53,845 nt of DNA from Clostridium sp. (GTDB taxonomy: Bacteria; Bacillota; Clostridia; Lachnospirales; Lachnospiraceae): assembly GCA_023667695.1 (NCBI GenBank), contig JAMOZY010000018.1, positions 1 to 53,845 on the forward strand, in the 5' to 3' direction. Below, piece after piece: positions 9,212 through 18,454 of this stretch. The stretch's first letter is position 1. Every line of letters begins with the position of its first letter. The notes under the pieces are model-generated. The model had not been told where the DNA came from and searched no databases. It saw nothing but the letters and a program-made list of their open reading frames with translations. Position numbers and translations under genes: made by a program.

Positions 9212-9259
9212 CTGTGAGACTTGACAGACTTTACCAATGCATGATAGCATTTCTCACAG
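9212..9259 (+). promoter_or_regulatory. Promoter enclosed by an inverted repeat, upstream of popT
   Basis: TTGACA (9221-9226) and TAGCAT (9245-9250) are 18 bases apart. They lie between CTGTGAGA (9212-9219) and its exact complement TCTCACAG (9252-9259). A second nested repeat, AATGC/GCATT, covers the -10 region (9236-9251). This arrangement suits an operator, or an RNA hairpin terminating the upstream adhesin transcript. Confidence 0.5.
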
Positions 9260-9294
9260 TTGGAAATGTGAGTAGAGCAGAAAGGAAATAAGGA

Positions 9295-10206
9295 ATGATA
9301 ATGAAAATGATAGGCGGATTTCTCATGGCACTGGCCGATAGCGTGCCGGGAGTATCCGGTGGAACCATAGCGTTTATTTTGGGCTTGTATGATGATTTTA
9401 TTAATTCATTAAATAACATCATCAGTAAGGAGAAAGAAAAAAGAAAAGCAGCGATTTTATTTCTGATTAAGCTTGGCATTGGCTGGGTAATCGGTATGGC
9501 GGCTGCCGCCATGGTGATTACCAGTATATTTGAAAGTCATATTTACCAGATTAGCTCTTTATTTATTGGATTCATATTGTTTGCCATACCGCTTATCATT
9601 ACGGAAGAAAAAGAATCCTTTCAGGGCAAATATAAGAATATTGTATTTGCCCTTTTAGGGATTGTATTAGTAGTTGGAATTACTTATTTTTCCAAGCATG
9701 CATTTTTGAAGGGAGCTGTTGACCTTCGTATGTCCGGTCTGAATTTCGGATTGTGTGTTTATTTGTTTGTAGCTGCCATGTGTGCAATTTCGGCTATGGT
9801 GCTTCCTGGAATTTCCGGTTCGACGCTTATGCTGGTTTTTGGAATCTACCAGCCGATTATGATGGCAATCAAAGGGTTTCTGACCATGGACTTTTCTTAT
9901 CTGCCGGCATTGTTTATTTTTGGCTGTGGAGTGCTTACCGGTATTTTTACTATTGTAAAGGCTCTGCGGTACGGGCTGGAGAAGTACCGGAGTGCTATGC
10001 TGTATTTTATTGTGGGGATGATGCTGGGTTCCTTTTATGCGATTATCATGGGACCAACGGCCATCAGCACACCGATTGCCCCGCTGTCGTGGCAAAGCTT
10101 TGGGTTTTTATTTTTCCTGGCAGGTGGTATTATTATATTAGGCCTGCAGGCATTGAAGCGTGTGTTTGAAAAGAAAGAATCCGGAAAAAATGAAAAGGCA
10201 GAATAA
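9295..10206 (+). CDS. popT: DUF368 family undecaprenyl-phosphate translocase (PopT-like)
   Basis: A 303-residue polytopic membrane protein with the DUF368 signature [20 protein letters not shown] near the N terminus and the matching half-repeat [18 protein letters not shown] near residue 170. Characterised members (PopT) return the lipid carrier undecaprenyl phosphate to the cytoplasmic face, supporting peptidoglycan and teichoic acid synthesis. About eight hydrophobic spans are seen. AAGGA lies before the ATG at 9295; an ATG at 9301 is equally possible. It is 32 bp upstream of gatC with no terminator between, so it may lead the operon. Confidence 0.88.
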   Translation: MIMKMIGGFLMALADSVPGVSGGTIAFILGLYDDFINSLNNIISKEKEKRKAAILFLIKLGIGWVIGMAAAAMVITSIFESHIYQISSLFIGFILFAIPLIITEEKESFQGKYKNIVFALLGIVLVVGITYFSKHAFLKGAVDLRMSGLNFGLCVYLFVAAMCAISAMVLPGISGSTLMLVFGIYQPIMMAIKGFLTMDFSYLPALFIFGCGVLTGIFTIVKALRYGLEKYRSAMLYFIVGMMLGSFYAIIMGPTAISTPIAPLSWQSFGFLFFLAGGIIILGLQALKRVFEKKESGKNEKAE

Positions 10207-10238
10207 ATACTTCAGAAAGAAGGAGGAGGCGGTTTTCG

Positions 10239-10526
10239 ATGATGATTACAGATGAAACAATTGAATATGTTGGCATTCTTGCAAAGCTAGAGCTTTCCGA
10301 AGCGGAAAAGGAGCAGGCAAAAAAGGATATGGGTGATATGCTGGCATATGTGGGGAAATTAAATGAGCTGGACACAGACGGGGTAGAACCAATGAGTCAT
10401 ACCTTTGATGTGCATAACGTATTCCGGGAAGATGTAGTGACCAATGGAAATGACCGGGACAATATGATTCTGAATGCGCCGGAACGTAAAGACGGCTGTT
10501 ATAAGGTTCCAAAGACATTTGACTAA
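10239..10526 (+). CDS. gatC: Asp-tRNA(Asn)/Glu-tRNA(Gln) amidotransferase subunit C
   Basis: A 95-residue small subunit of GatCAB, which stabilises GatA and GatB. Typical features are [18 protein letters not shown] at the N terminus and [18 protein letters not shown] in the second half. AAGGAGGAGG precedes ATG 10239; ATG 10242 is an equivalent alternative. It is followed 14 bp later by gatA. Confidence 0.95.
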   Translation: MMITDETIEYVGILAKLELSEAEKEQAKKDMGDMLAYVGKLNELDTDGVEPMSHTFDVHNVFREDVVTNGNDRDNMILNAPERKDGCYKVPKTFD

Positions 10527-10540
10527 GGAGGAGCAGAAGC

Positions 10541-12013
10541 ATGGATTTAATGAGTTTAACAGCGGTAGAGCTTGGAAAAAGGATTGTTTCCGGTGCGGTG
10601 TCAGTAACAGAGGCAGCAAAGGAGGCACTTGACCGAATCGAACAGCTGGATCGGGATTATAACTGTTTTGTAACGGTAGATAAGGAAAGCGCAATGGCAC
10701 AGGCAGAGGCAGTTCAGAAAAAGATAGATGCCGGGGAATTGACCGGTCCTTTGGCAGGAGTTCCGGTGGCCATCAAGGATAATATGTGCATAAACGGTAT
10801 GCTGACCACCTGCAGTTCAAGGATTTTGAGTAATTTTAAGCCCACCTATACGGCAGAAGCCGTATTGCGCTTACAGGAGGCAGGTGCAGTGATTATCGGC
10901 AAGACGAATATGGATGAATTTGCCATGGGTTCTACAACAGAGACCTCGTATTATGGTGAAACGAAGAATCCATGGAATATGAATTGTGTACCGGGTGGCT
11001 CCTCCGGTGGTTCCGCTGCAGCAGTTGCTGCGGAGGAGGTATCCTATGCATTGGGTTCTGATACCGGAGGCTCGATTCGTCAGCCTGCGGCATTTTGTGG
11101 TGTGACCGGAATTAAGCCTACTTACGGTCGGGTATCCCGTTACGGTTTGATTGCATATGGCTCATCCCTGGATCAGATTGGACCTTTGGCAAAGGATGTA
11201 ACAGATTGTGCTGCCATTTTGGAAATCATCAGTACCCATGACCGGAAGGATTCTACTTCTGTTGAACGAAAGGATACAGACTTTACTTCCGCTTTGGTGG
11301 ATGATGTAACGGGATTAAAGATTGGCATACCGAAGGATTACTTTGGCGAGGGTATTGATGCAGATGTAAAGGAACAGGTGATGGCAGCAGCCCGTGCATT
11401 GGAGGCAAAGGGAGCGATTGTAGAGGAGTTTGATCTGAGCCTGGTGGAATATGCCATCCCGGCTTATTATATTATCGCTTCTGCCGAAGCAAGCTCGAAT
11501 CTGGAGCGGTTTGACGGAGTAAAGTATGGATACCGAACCGAAGAATTCACAGATTTGCATAACATGTATAAAAAGACGCGTTCGGAAGGATTTGGACCGG
11601 AAGTGAAGCGGAGAATTATGCTGGGGGCTTTTGTTTTAAGCTCCGGATATTATGATGCATATTATATGAAAGCATTGCGTACGAAGGCATTGATAAAGCA
11701 GGCCTTTGATAAAGCCTTTGAAGCATATGACGTGATTTTGGGACCGGTTGCGCCGACGACGGCATTAAAGCTGGGGGAAAGCTTATCGGACCCGTTGAAG
11801 ATGTATCTGGGTGATATATATACGGTTTCTGTTAATCTGGCAGGTCTGCCGGGGATTTCACTTCCTTGTGGTCTGGACCGGAATGGGATGCCGGTGGGAA
11901 TGCAGCTGTTAGGGAAGCCATTTGATGAAAAAACGATAATCCGCGCCGGATATGCCTTTGAGAAAACCAGGGAATATCAGCGGCCGGCAGCATTAACGGA
12001 AAGGGGGCTTTAA
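10541..12013 (+). CDS. gatA: Asp-tRNA(Asn)/Glu-tRNA(Gln) amidotransferase subunit A
   Basis: A 490-residue amidase-signature enzyme that releases ammonia from glutamine for transamidation of mischarged tRNA. The Ser-cisSer-Lys triad is visible: the Lys in VAIKDNM near residue 79, and the serine-rich stretch GGSSGGSAAAVAAEE followed by GSDTGGSIRQPAAF, which carries the nucleophile. Full length. Its presence implies that the organism forms Gln-tRNA, and perhaps Asn-tRNA, indirectly. AAGGAGGAG precedes the ATG. Confidence 0.97.
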   Translation: MDLMSLTAVELGKRIVSGAVSVTEAAKEALDRIEQLDRDYNCFVTVDKESAMAQAEAVQKKIDAGELTGPLAGVPVAIKDNMCINGMLTTCSSRILSNFKPTYTAEAVLRLQEAGAVIIGKTNMDEFAMGSTTETSYYGETKNPWNMNCVPGGSSGGSAAAVAAEEVSYALGSDTGGSIRQPAAFCGVTGIKPTYGRVSRYGLIAYGSSLDQIGPLAKDVTDCAAILEIISTHDRKDSTSVERKDTDFTSALVDDVTGLKIGIPKDYFGEGIDADVKEQVMAAARALEAKGAIVEEFDLSLVEYAIPAYYIIASAEASSNLERFDGVKYGYRTEEFTDLHNMYKKTRSEGFGPEVKRRIMLGAFVLSSGYYDAYYMKALRTKALIKQAFDKAFEAYDVILGPVAPTTALKLGESLSDPLKMYLGDIYTVSVNLAGLPGISLPCGLDRNGMPVGMQLLGKPFDEKTIIRAGYAFEKTREYQRPAALTERGL

Positions 12014-12014
12014 A

Positions 12015-13445
12015 ATGAGTAAAGCATACGAAACCGTTATTGGCCTAGAGGTTCATGTAGAGTTAGCAACAAAGACAAAAATATTTTGCGGCTGTAGTAC
12101 AGCATTTGGGGGAGCGCCCAATACCCATACCTGTCCAGTGTGTACTGGTATGCCAGGCTCTCTGCCGGTATTAAATAAGGGTGTGGTAGAGAAGGCGATT
12201 GCAGTAGGACTGGCAACGAATTGTACGATTACAACAGACTGTAAGTTCGACCGGAAGAATTATTTTTATCCGGATAACCCACAGAATTATCAGATTTCCC
12301 AGTTGTATTATCCGATTTGCAGAAATGGTAAGATTGAAATTGAAACGGAGGGGAAGAAAAAGTGGATTGGGATTCATGAAATTCACATGGAAGAGGATGC
12401 CGGAAAGCTGGTGCATGATCCTTATGATGATTCCTCTCTGGTGGATTTCAACCGTTCAGGCGTGCCATTGATTGAGATTGTATCGGAACCGGATATGCGT
12501 TCGGCAGAAGAGGTTATTGCCTATCTGGATAAGCTTCGGCTGATTATTCAATATCTGGGTGCTTCGGATTGTAAGCTAAATGAAGGCTCCATGCGTGCCG
12601 ACGTGAATCTGTCCATCCGTGAGGTTGGGGCAGAGCAGTTCGGCACCCGTACAGAGATGAAGAACCTGAATTCTTTTAAGGCAATTGCCCGGGCAATTGA
12701 GAATGAGCGGGAACGACAGATAGATTTATTGGAGGAAGGGAAAGAAGTCATTCAGGAAACCCGCCGCTGGGATGATACCAAAGGCTATTCTTATGCCATG
12801 CGTTCGAAAGAGGATGCACAGGATTACCGTTATTTTCCAGACCCGGATTTGGTTCCAATCCGGATTAGTGAGGAATGGCTAGAGGAAATCCGGGCAAAGC
12901 AGCCGGAATTACGGGCGGAGAAGCAGGAGCGTTATAAGCAGGAATATGATATTCCGGATTATGATATTGATATTATAACTGCCTCGAAAAGAATGGCGGA
13001 TATATTTGAAGAAACCATTGCCCTGGGGGCGGCTCCGAAGAAGGTATCGAATTGGTTGATGGTGGAGACTATGCGGCTGTTAAAGGAGCATGAGAAAGAG
13101 GCAGATGAGCTTTCCTTCTCTGCGGTCAATCTGGCCAAGCTGATTCAACTGGTAGAGAGCCGGGCAATTAACGGAACCGTGGCAAAAGAGGTATTTGAAA
13201 AAATATTTGCAGAGGATATTGATCCGGAGCAGTATGTGGAGGAGCATGGATTAAAAACCGTCAATGATGAAGGAGCGCTCCGTAAGACGATAGAAGAAGT
13301 CATTTCTGCAAATCCACAGTCTGTAGAGGACTATCGAAACGGCAAGGAAAAGGCGATTGGCTTCCTGGTGGGACAGACCATGAAGGCCATGAAAGGAAAA
13401 GCAGACCCGGGAATGGTAAATCAGATGTTGAAGGAATTACTGTAG
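12015..13445 (+). CDS. gatB: Asp-tRNA(Asn)/Glu-tRNA(Gln) amidotransferase subunit B
   Basis: A 476-residue GatB that activates the mischarged aminoacyl-tRNA with ATP and accepts ammonia from GatA. Signatures are IGLEVHVELATKTKIFCGC, HTCPVCTGMPGSLPVLN, FDRKNYFYPDNPQNYQISQ and RTEMKNLNSFKAI. The C-terminal YqeY-like tail domain is complete. It lies one base after the gatA stop, so coupling is tight. Confidence 0.97.
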   Translation: MSKAYETVIGLEVHVELATKTKIFCGCSTAFGGAPNTHTCPVCTGMPGSLPVLNKGVVEKAIAVGLATNCTITTDCKFDRKNYFYPDNPQNYQISQLYYPICRNGKIEIETEGKKKWIGIHEIHMEEDAGKLVHDPYDDSSLVDFNRSGVPLIEIVSEPDMRSAEEVIAYLDKLRLIIQYLGASDCKLNEGSMRADVNLSIREVGAEQFGTRTEMKNLNSFKAIARAIENERERQIDLLEEGKEVIQETRRWDDTKGYSYAMRSKEDAQDYRYFPDPDLVPIRISEEWLEEIRAKQPELRAEKQERYKQEYDIPDYDIDIITASKRMADIFEETIALGAAPKKVSNWLMVETMRLLKEHEKEADELSFSAVNLAKLIQLVESRAINGTVAKEVFEKIFAEDIDPEQYVEEHGLKTVNDEGALRKTIEEVISANPQSVEDYRNGKEKAIGFLVGQTMKAMKGKADPGMVNQMLKELL

Positions 13446-13468
13446 GCAGGGCGGGATGATAGGAATTT

Positions 13469-14704
13469 ATGAGGACAATACGGATACAGGCGAAAAAATA
13501 TATAAGTGGAATCCTGCTGCTGTTGCTTCCGCTGCTAAGCGGATGTGCCAGAGAAGAACAAGTTTTTTTACAGGCACCAGTCCATACGGAAATGCAGCTG
13601 TTACCGGAAGCCCGGATTCAGGTGTCACAGGAGCAGTTATTGAAAGAGTATATCCAGACCCTGAGCCTGGAGGAAAAAATCGGACAATTGTTCTATGTGA
13701 CAATTGGCAATCTGGAGTCGCCGGAGCAGGAACGGAGCAATCAATATACGGAGTTGACAGAACGTGGAAGCAGTACGTTACAGCAATATTACCCCGGAGG
13801 AGTCATTCTGATGGGAGGGAATATTCAGACAGATGCCCAGGTGTCTGGGTTGACGGCTGCCCTACAGGAAAATACAGCGATTCCTTTATTCATTGGTGTA
13901 GATGAAGAAGGCGGTACCGTAAGCCGTCTAGGCAATGCCGGAGGTATTTCCATGAGCAATGTAGGAGCTATGCGTGAGATTGGAAATACGGGGGAGCCCT
14001 CTAAGGCCTATGAAACTGGAGTGACTCTGGCAAATGGTCTGACATCCTATGGCTTTAACATGGACTTTGCACCAGTTGCAGACGTCCTTACCAATCCGGA
14101 TAATTATGAAATTGGTCCCCGTTCCTTTGGGTCGGATGCCAAGCAGACGGCTGCCATGGTGTCAGCAGAGATACAAGGCTTACAGGAGCATGGAATCAGT
14201 GCGGTGACAAAGCATTTTCCAGGACATGGAGGTGTTATCGGTAATAGCCATAACAATCTGCAGTATGTAGAGACTTCAGTAGAAGAGCTGCGTCAGGTTG
14301 AATTTTTGCCGTTTCAGGCAGCCATCCAGGCAGATACGGATGCGATTCTTATTTCTCATTTAGTGCTGACAACCATAGAGCCGGAGCAGCCGTCTACCTT
14401 ATCCAGACCGGTAGTGACCGGATTATTGAGAGAAGAATTGGGATATGAAGGAATTGTGATTACAGATTCCTTTCAGATGGGTTCTATTACAGAGAATTAT
14501 AGCCAGCCGGAGGCTGCTGTTCTGGCAGTTCAGGCAGGCTGTGATATGATACTGATGCCAGTGGAATACTCTGCCTGTTACCAAGGGGTTCTGGAAGCAG
14601 TCCAGACCGGAGTGATTCCGGAAGAGCAGATTGATGCAGCCTGCTTCCGGATTCTTATGACAAAAATAAAGAGAGGAATCCTGACCCTGGAATCGGGCAG
14701 TTAG
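13469..14704 (+). CDS. Glycoside hydrolase family 3 lipoprotein (NagZ-like beta-N-acetylhexosaminidase)
   Basis: A 411-residue protein with a lipoprotein signal peptide (hydrophobic run then LLSGC, lipid-modified Cys26), so it is anchored outside the membrane. The GH3 barrel contains GVDEEGG, MDFAPVADV, KHFPGHG (from Lys248) and ITDSFQM, where Asp333 is the expected nucleophile. NagZ enzymes recycle peptidoglycan N-acetylglucosamine. Their KHFPGHG...DSH motif supplies an Asp-His acid/base pair; here the motif reads NSH (Asn259, His261), so the Asp is replaced. This could weaken or change catalysis. It follows gatB by 23 bp, probably in the same transcript. A terminator overlaps its 3' end. 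Confidence 0.85.
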   Translation: MRTIRIQAKKYISGILLLLLPLLSGCAREEQVFLQAPVHTEMQLLPEARIQVSQEQLLKEYIQTLSLEEKIGQLFYVTIGNLESPEQERSNQYTELTERGSSTLQQYYPGGVILMGGNIQTDAQVSGLTAALQENTAIPLFIGVDEEGGTVSRLGNAGGISMSNVGAMREIGNTGEPSKAYETGVTLANGLTSYGFNMDFAPVADVLTNPDNYEIGPRSFGSDAKQTAAMVSAEIQGLQEHGISAVTKHFPGHGGVIGNSHNNLQYVETSVEELRQVEFLPFQAAIQADTDAILISHLVLTTIEPEQPSTLSRPVVTGLLREELGYEGIVITDSFQMGSITENYSQPEAAVLAVQAGCDMILMPVEYSACYQGVLEAVQTGVIPEEQIDAACFRILMTKIKRGILTLESGS

Positions 14705-14719
14705 TTCCTCTCTTGTTTT
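14669..14719 (+). terminator. Terminator overlapping the 3' end of the GH3 gene
   Basis: AAGAGAGGAA (14669-14678) pairs perfectly with TTCCTCTCTT (14705-14714), with an inner CCC/GGG stem and a following GTTTT. The left arm lies inside the last codons of the GH3 gene. It closes the popT-gatCAB-GH3 unit. Confidence 0.8.
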
Positions 14720-14728
14720 ATAAAACGG

Positions 14729-15076
14729 TTATTCTTCTATCTGAGTCTCATATTGATCAAAAAGATAGTCATAAATATGAGCAAGACCTACGAATTCACA
14801 GCCATACAAGTATTCGCCATTGTCTAATGTTTCCGTCCGGATAATCTTTACTACATACTTCAGCCGGTCCTTGATTCCTTCGAATTCAATTCTTGCATTA
14901 AAGTAATACCCTAATGGCAATTCCGTGGTGGTAGTAAAACCAATTCCGGATTTTGATATATTAAAAACATTAAATTCTGCATTCCCAATATCCAGCTTTT
15001 CATTTTGATTAAACAGGGAAGAAACCTCAAGGGTTAAGGTTAGTGGCAGACGCTTATATTTTCTCTTTTCGTCCAT
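14729..15076 (-). CDS. PilZ domain protein, cyclic-di-GMP receptor
   Basis: A 115-residue single-domain PilZ protein. The c-di-GMP-binding RxxxR motif is at residues 5-9 (RKYKR), and the second motif appears as NISKSGIGF, matching D/N-x-S-x-x-G. With no output domain it probably acts through a protein partner. AGGAGG lies upstream of the ATG on the minus strand. A diguanylate cyclase is encoded in this window at 38104-40419; any direct link is only an inference. Confidence 0.87.
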   Translation of the reverse strand: MDEKRKYKRLPLTLTLEVSSLFNQNEKLDIGNAEFNVFNISKSGIGFTTTTELPLGYYFNARIEFEGIKDRLKYVVKIIRTETLDNGEYLYGCEFVGLAHIYDYLFDQYETQIEE

Positions 15077-15176
15077 TGTGATACCTCCTAGCTTTCTATC
15101 TTGAAGTAATTATACCAAATAAGAAAAGGATATGCTAGAGCAAAATGTAGAAATACGACAGATACTGAATCAACCA

Positions 15177-15205
15177 TTGACAGAGAATGGGAAAAAGGAC
15201 ATAAT
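15177..15205 (+). promoter_or_regulatory. Sigma-A promoter of purF
   Basis: A perfect TTGACA (15177-15182), 17-base spacer, CATAAT (15200-15205), giving a leader of about 100 bases. I saw no purine riboswitch core in that leader. Confidence 0.8.
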
Positions 15206-15310
15206 GATACAAGGAAATTGTCAAGGCTTTATAATTACATGGGACAATGGATTTGGAAACTGGAAGCCATTGGAAATGATGATAAGGAAATAAGATACAA
15301 GGAGAATAAA

Positions 15311-16786
15311 ATGTCCGAGCAGGTTATGGATTATGCCTATGAAGAGGAAGAGCTTCACGAAGAATGTGGAGTTTTTGGTGCGTATGATTTTGACGGAGAG
15401 GAGGTTGCTCCGTCCATTTATTATGGCTTATTTGCTCTCCAGCACAGGGGACAGGAAAGCTGTGGGATTGCTGTATCCGATACGGAGGGACCCAAAGGGA
15501 AGGTTCTTTCCTATAAGGGAATGGGATTGGTAAATGAAGTATTTGAGCCGGAAAATCTGGAAAAGCTAAGGGGAAACATTGGGGTAGGGCATGTACGATA
15601 TTCTACGGCGGGCTCCAGTACCAGAGAAAATGCACAGCCTCTGGTTTTGAATTACGTGAAGGGTACTCTGGCACTGGCACACAATGGGAATTTGACAAAT
15701 GCCCCTCAGCTTCGAAGAGAACTGGAATATACAGGCGCTATTTTTCAAACAACCATTGATTCAGAGGTTATTGCATATCATATTGCCCGAGAACGGTTGA
15801 AAAGTACAACGGTGGAGGAAGCAGTTGCCCGTGCCATGCAAAAGATAGAAGGAGCATATTCACTGATTATTATGAGTCCGCGAAAGCTGATTGGAGCCAG
15901 GGACCCATTTGGTTTTCGACCATTATGTATCGGAAAGCGGGGCAATACCTATTTCCTGGCATCGGAAAGCTGCGCTCTGGATACGGTAGGCGCAGAATTT
16001 ATCCGGGATGTAGAGCCGGGAGAGATTGTGACGATTTCACCGGACAATGGAATCCAGTCTGTAACGGATATGTGTCAGGAGCGGCATGCCAGATGTATTT
16101 TTGAATATATTTACTTTGCAAGGCCGGACAGCCATATTGATCAAATGAGCGTATATGAATCCCGAATTATTGCAGGCCGTTGTCTGGCAAAGGACCATCC
16201 GGTAGAGGCGGATTTGGTAGTCGGCGTGCCGGAATCCGGTAATGCAGCGGCATTGGGATATTCGCTGGAATCGGGAATTCCATATGGTACTGCATTTATT
16301 AAGAATACCTATGTAGGCAGGACCTTTATTAAGCCCAAGCAGAGTCAGCGGGAGTCCAGTGTGAATGTAAAGCTGAATGTTCTGCGGGAGGTTGTGAAAG
16401 GAAAACGGGTCGTTATGATTGACGATTCCATTGTACGCGGAACAACCAGTGACCGGATTGTGGGGATGCTGAAGGATGCCGGAGCCAGGGAGGTTCATGT
16501 GCGGATTAGTTCTCCGCCCTTCTTACATCCTTGCTATTTTGGAACGGATATTCCGGATGAGGACCAGTTGATTGCTCACAACAAGACGATAGAAGAAATC
16601 TGTAAGATTATTGGCGCAGATTCTTTGGGTTACTTAGAATTAAATCGTTTATCGGAATTGATTCATGGAAGCTGTGGCTATTGTGATGCCTGCTTTAGTG
16701 GGAATTATCCCATTGAGCCGCCCACTGAGGATATTCGTGGTGAGCATGAGGCATTCGAACGAGGATATGACCTGAGGAAAAAATGA
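15311..16786 (+). CDS. purF: Amidophosphoribosyltransferase
   Basis: A 491-residue enzyme for the first committed step of purine synthesis: PRPP plus glutamine to phosphoribosylamine. An 18-residue propeptide precedes Cys19 in EECGVFGAYDF, the N-terminal nucleophile exposed after cleavage. The PRPP loop is VVMIDDSIVRGTTS. C-terminal cysteines (HPCYFG and GSCGYCDACFSGNYP) match the 4Fe-4S, oxygen-sensitive Bacillus-type enzyme. The frame opens earlier (15218), but the ATG at 15311 is chosen for its AAGGAG site and because the earlier reading adds 31 residues unlike the family. purB follows 48 bp later. Confidence 0.95.
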   Translation: MSEQVMDYAYEEEELHEECGVFGAYDFDGEEVAPSIYYGLFALQHRGQESCGIAVSDTEGPKGKVLSYKGMGLVNEVFEPENLEKLRGNIGVGHVRYSTAGSSTRENAQPLVLNYVKGTLALAHNGNLTNAPQLRRELEYTGAIFQTTIDSEVIAYHIARERLKSTTVEEAVARAMQKIEGAYSLIIMSPRKLIGARDPFGFRPLCIGKRGNTYFLASESCALDTVGAEFIRDVEPGEIVTISPDNGIQSVTDMCQERHARCIFEYIYFARPDSHIDQMSVYESRIIAGRCLAKDHPVEADLVVGVPESGNAAALGYSLESGIPYGTAFIKNTYVGRTFIKPKQSQRESSVNVKLNVLREVVKGKRVVMIDDSIVRGTTSDRIVGMLKDAGAREVHVRISSPPFLHPCYFGTDIPDEDQLIAHNKTIEEICKIIGADSLGYLELNRLSELIHGSCGYCDACFSGNYPIEPPTEDIRGEHEAFERGYDLRKK

Positions 16787-16834
16787 AAGTATAGTCAGAA
16801 ATTATAGTAAACAGGATGCAGGAGGAAACCATAT

Positions 16835-18289
16835 ATGAGTAACAATGATATTTATCAAAGCCCATTATCGGCTCGATATGCCAGCAGAGAAATGCAGTAT
16901 ATCTTTTCACCGGATATGAAGTTTAAGACATGGAGAAAGCTTTGGATTGCATTAGCAGAGACGGAGCTGGAGTTAGGTTTAAGTGAGAATGGAAAACCGG
17001 TGGTTACACAGGAGCAGATTGATGAACTGAAGGCTCATGCAGAGGATATCAATTATGAAGTGGCAAGGGAGCGGGAGAAGCTGGTCCGGCATGACGTTAT
17101 GAGTCATGTCTACGCCTATGGACAACAATGCCCTCATGCAGCGGGTATTATCCATCTGGGTGCCACCAGTTGTTATGTAGGTGATAATACGGATGTAATC
17201 ATTATGACAGAAGCAATGAAGCTGGTTCGGAAAAAGCTGATTAATGTCATAAATGAGCTGGCAAAGTTTGCAAGGCAGTATAAGGAGCTGCCGACTCTGG
17301 CATTTACGCATTTTCAACCGGCACAGCCTACGACGGTTGGAAAACGCGCTACTCTTTGGATGGAAGAATTATTGTTAGATTTAAGTGATTTAGAGTATAT
17401 GATTGGACAGCAGAAGTTGTTGGGTTCTAAGGGAACTACCGGTACCCAGGCAAGCTTTTTGGAATTGTTTAGCGGCGACCATGAAAAGGTTCGTCAGATG
17501 GATGATAAGATTGCAGAGAAAATGGGATTTTCAGAATGTTATCCGGTATCCGGACAGACCTATTCCCGCAAGGTTGATTCCAGAATACTGAACGTATTAT
17601 CCGGAATCGCCCAGAGCGCACATAAGTTTTCCAATGACATCCGTTTGCTGCAGCATTTGAAGGAAATTGAAGAGCCATTTGAAAAGAATCAGATTGGTTC
17701 CTCTGCCATGGCATATAAGCGGAATCCTATGCGGAGCGAGCGAATCGCATCACTGGCGAATTATGTGATAGCAGACGCCATGAATCCTGCTATTACTGCG
17801 GCTACCCAGTGGTTTGAGCGTACCCTGGATGATTCGGCAAATAAGCGGATATCTGTACCGGAGGCATTTCTTGCCGTTGACGGAATCTTAGATTTATATC
17901 TGAATGTGGTAGACGGACTGGTAGTATATGATAAGGTAATCTATCAGAGATTTATGAAGGAAATTCCGTTTATGGCAACGGAAAACATCATGATGGATGC
18001 TGTAAAGCGTGGTGGTAATCGTCAGGATTTGCATGAAAAGATTCGGGAGCATTCCATGGCGGCTGGTGCGGTTGTAAAGCAGGAAGGAAAAGAGAATGAC
18101 CTGGTTGACCGGATTGCTGCAGACCCGGCATTTGGGATGACAAAGGAAGAAATTGTTGCTTTACTGGAACCAAAGAATTTTGTGGGACGGGCGCCTCAGC
18201 AGACGGAGGAGTTTTTGTCGGAAGTGGTTCAGCCGATTTTAGATGCGAATCAGGATATCTTAGGATTAAGGGCAGAGATTAATGTATAA
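16835..18289 (+). CDS. purB: Adenylosuccinate lyase
   Basis: A 484-residue fumarase-superfamily enzyme acting twice in purine synthesis, on SAICAR and on adenylosuccinate. The family signature is GSSAMAYKRNP near residue 290. HDVMSHVYAYG and LGATSCYVGDNTD supply catalytic and substrate residues. Length and sequence style match the longer eukaryote-like PurB group. GCAGGAGG lies upstream. It is probably co-transcribed with purF. Confidence 0.95.
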   Translation: MSNNDIYQSPLSARYASREMQYIFSPDMKFKTWRKLWIALAETELELGLSENGKPVVTQEQIDELKAHAEDINYEVAREREKLVRHDVMSHVYAYGQQCPHAAGIIHLGATSCYVGDNTDVIIMTEAMKLVRKKLINVINELAKFARQYKELPTLAFTHFQPAQPTTVGKRATLWMEELLLDLSDLEYMIGQQKLLGSKGTTGTQASFLELFSGDHEKVRQMDDKIAEKMGFSECYPVSGQTYSRKVDSRILNVLSGIAQSAHKFSNDIRLLQHLKEIEEPFEKNQIGSSAMAYKRNPMRSERIASLANYVIADAMNPAITAATQWFERTLDDSANKRISVPEAFLAVDGILDLYLNVVDGLVVYDKVIYQRFMKEIPFMATENIMMDAVKRGGNRQDLHEKIREHSMAAGAVVKQEGKENDLVDRIAADPAFGMTKEEIVALLEPKNFVGRAPQQTEEFLSEVVQPILDANQDILGLRAEINV

Positions 18290-18319
18290 GTCCATATGGG
18301 GATGATAGTTTTTTATGGA

Positions 18320-18366
18320 CAGCGGATAGGGATTTGTCAAAAGGTTCTTATCCGCTGCAGTTATTT
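18320..18366 (+). terminator. Probable terminator after purB
   Basis: CAGCGGATA (18320-18328) pairs perfectly with TATCCGCTG (18349-18357), followed by a modest T-rich tail (TTATTTAT). It sits in the 165-bp purB-LysR gap; nothing else there is recognisable. Confidence 0.6.
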
Positions 18367-18454
18367 ATGGAAATCATGGAGAACATCTGGTTCATAGAAT
18401 AAATTGCAGACAATACTGGTTTTAGACCGGAAGCACAGGAAATGGAGTCAATGA

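Noticed and set aside
13456-13905. 149-residue plus frame at the start of the GH3 gene
   Set aside because: Alternative frame of the GH3 coding region. The GH3 frame has a signal peptide and catalytic motifs.
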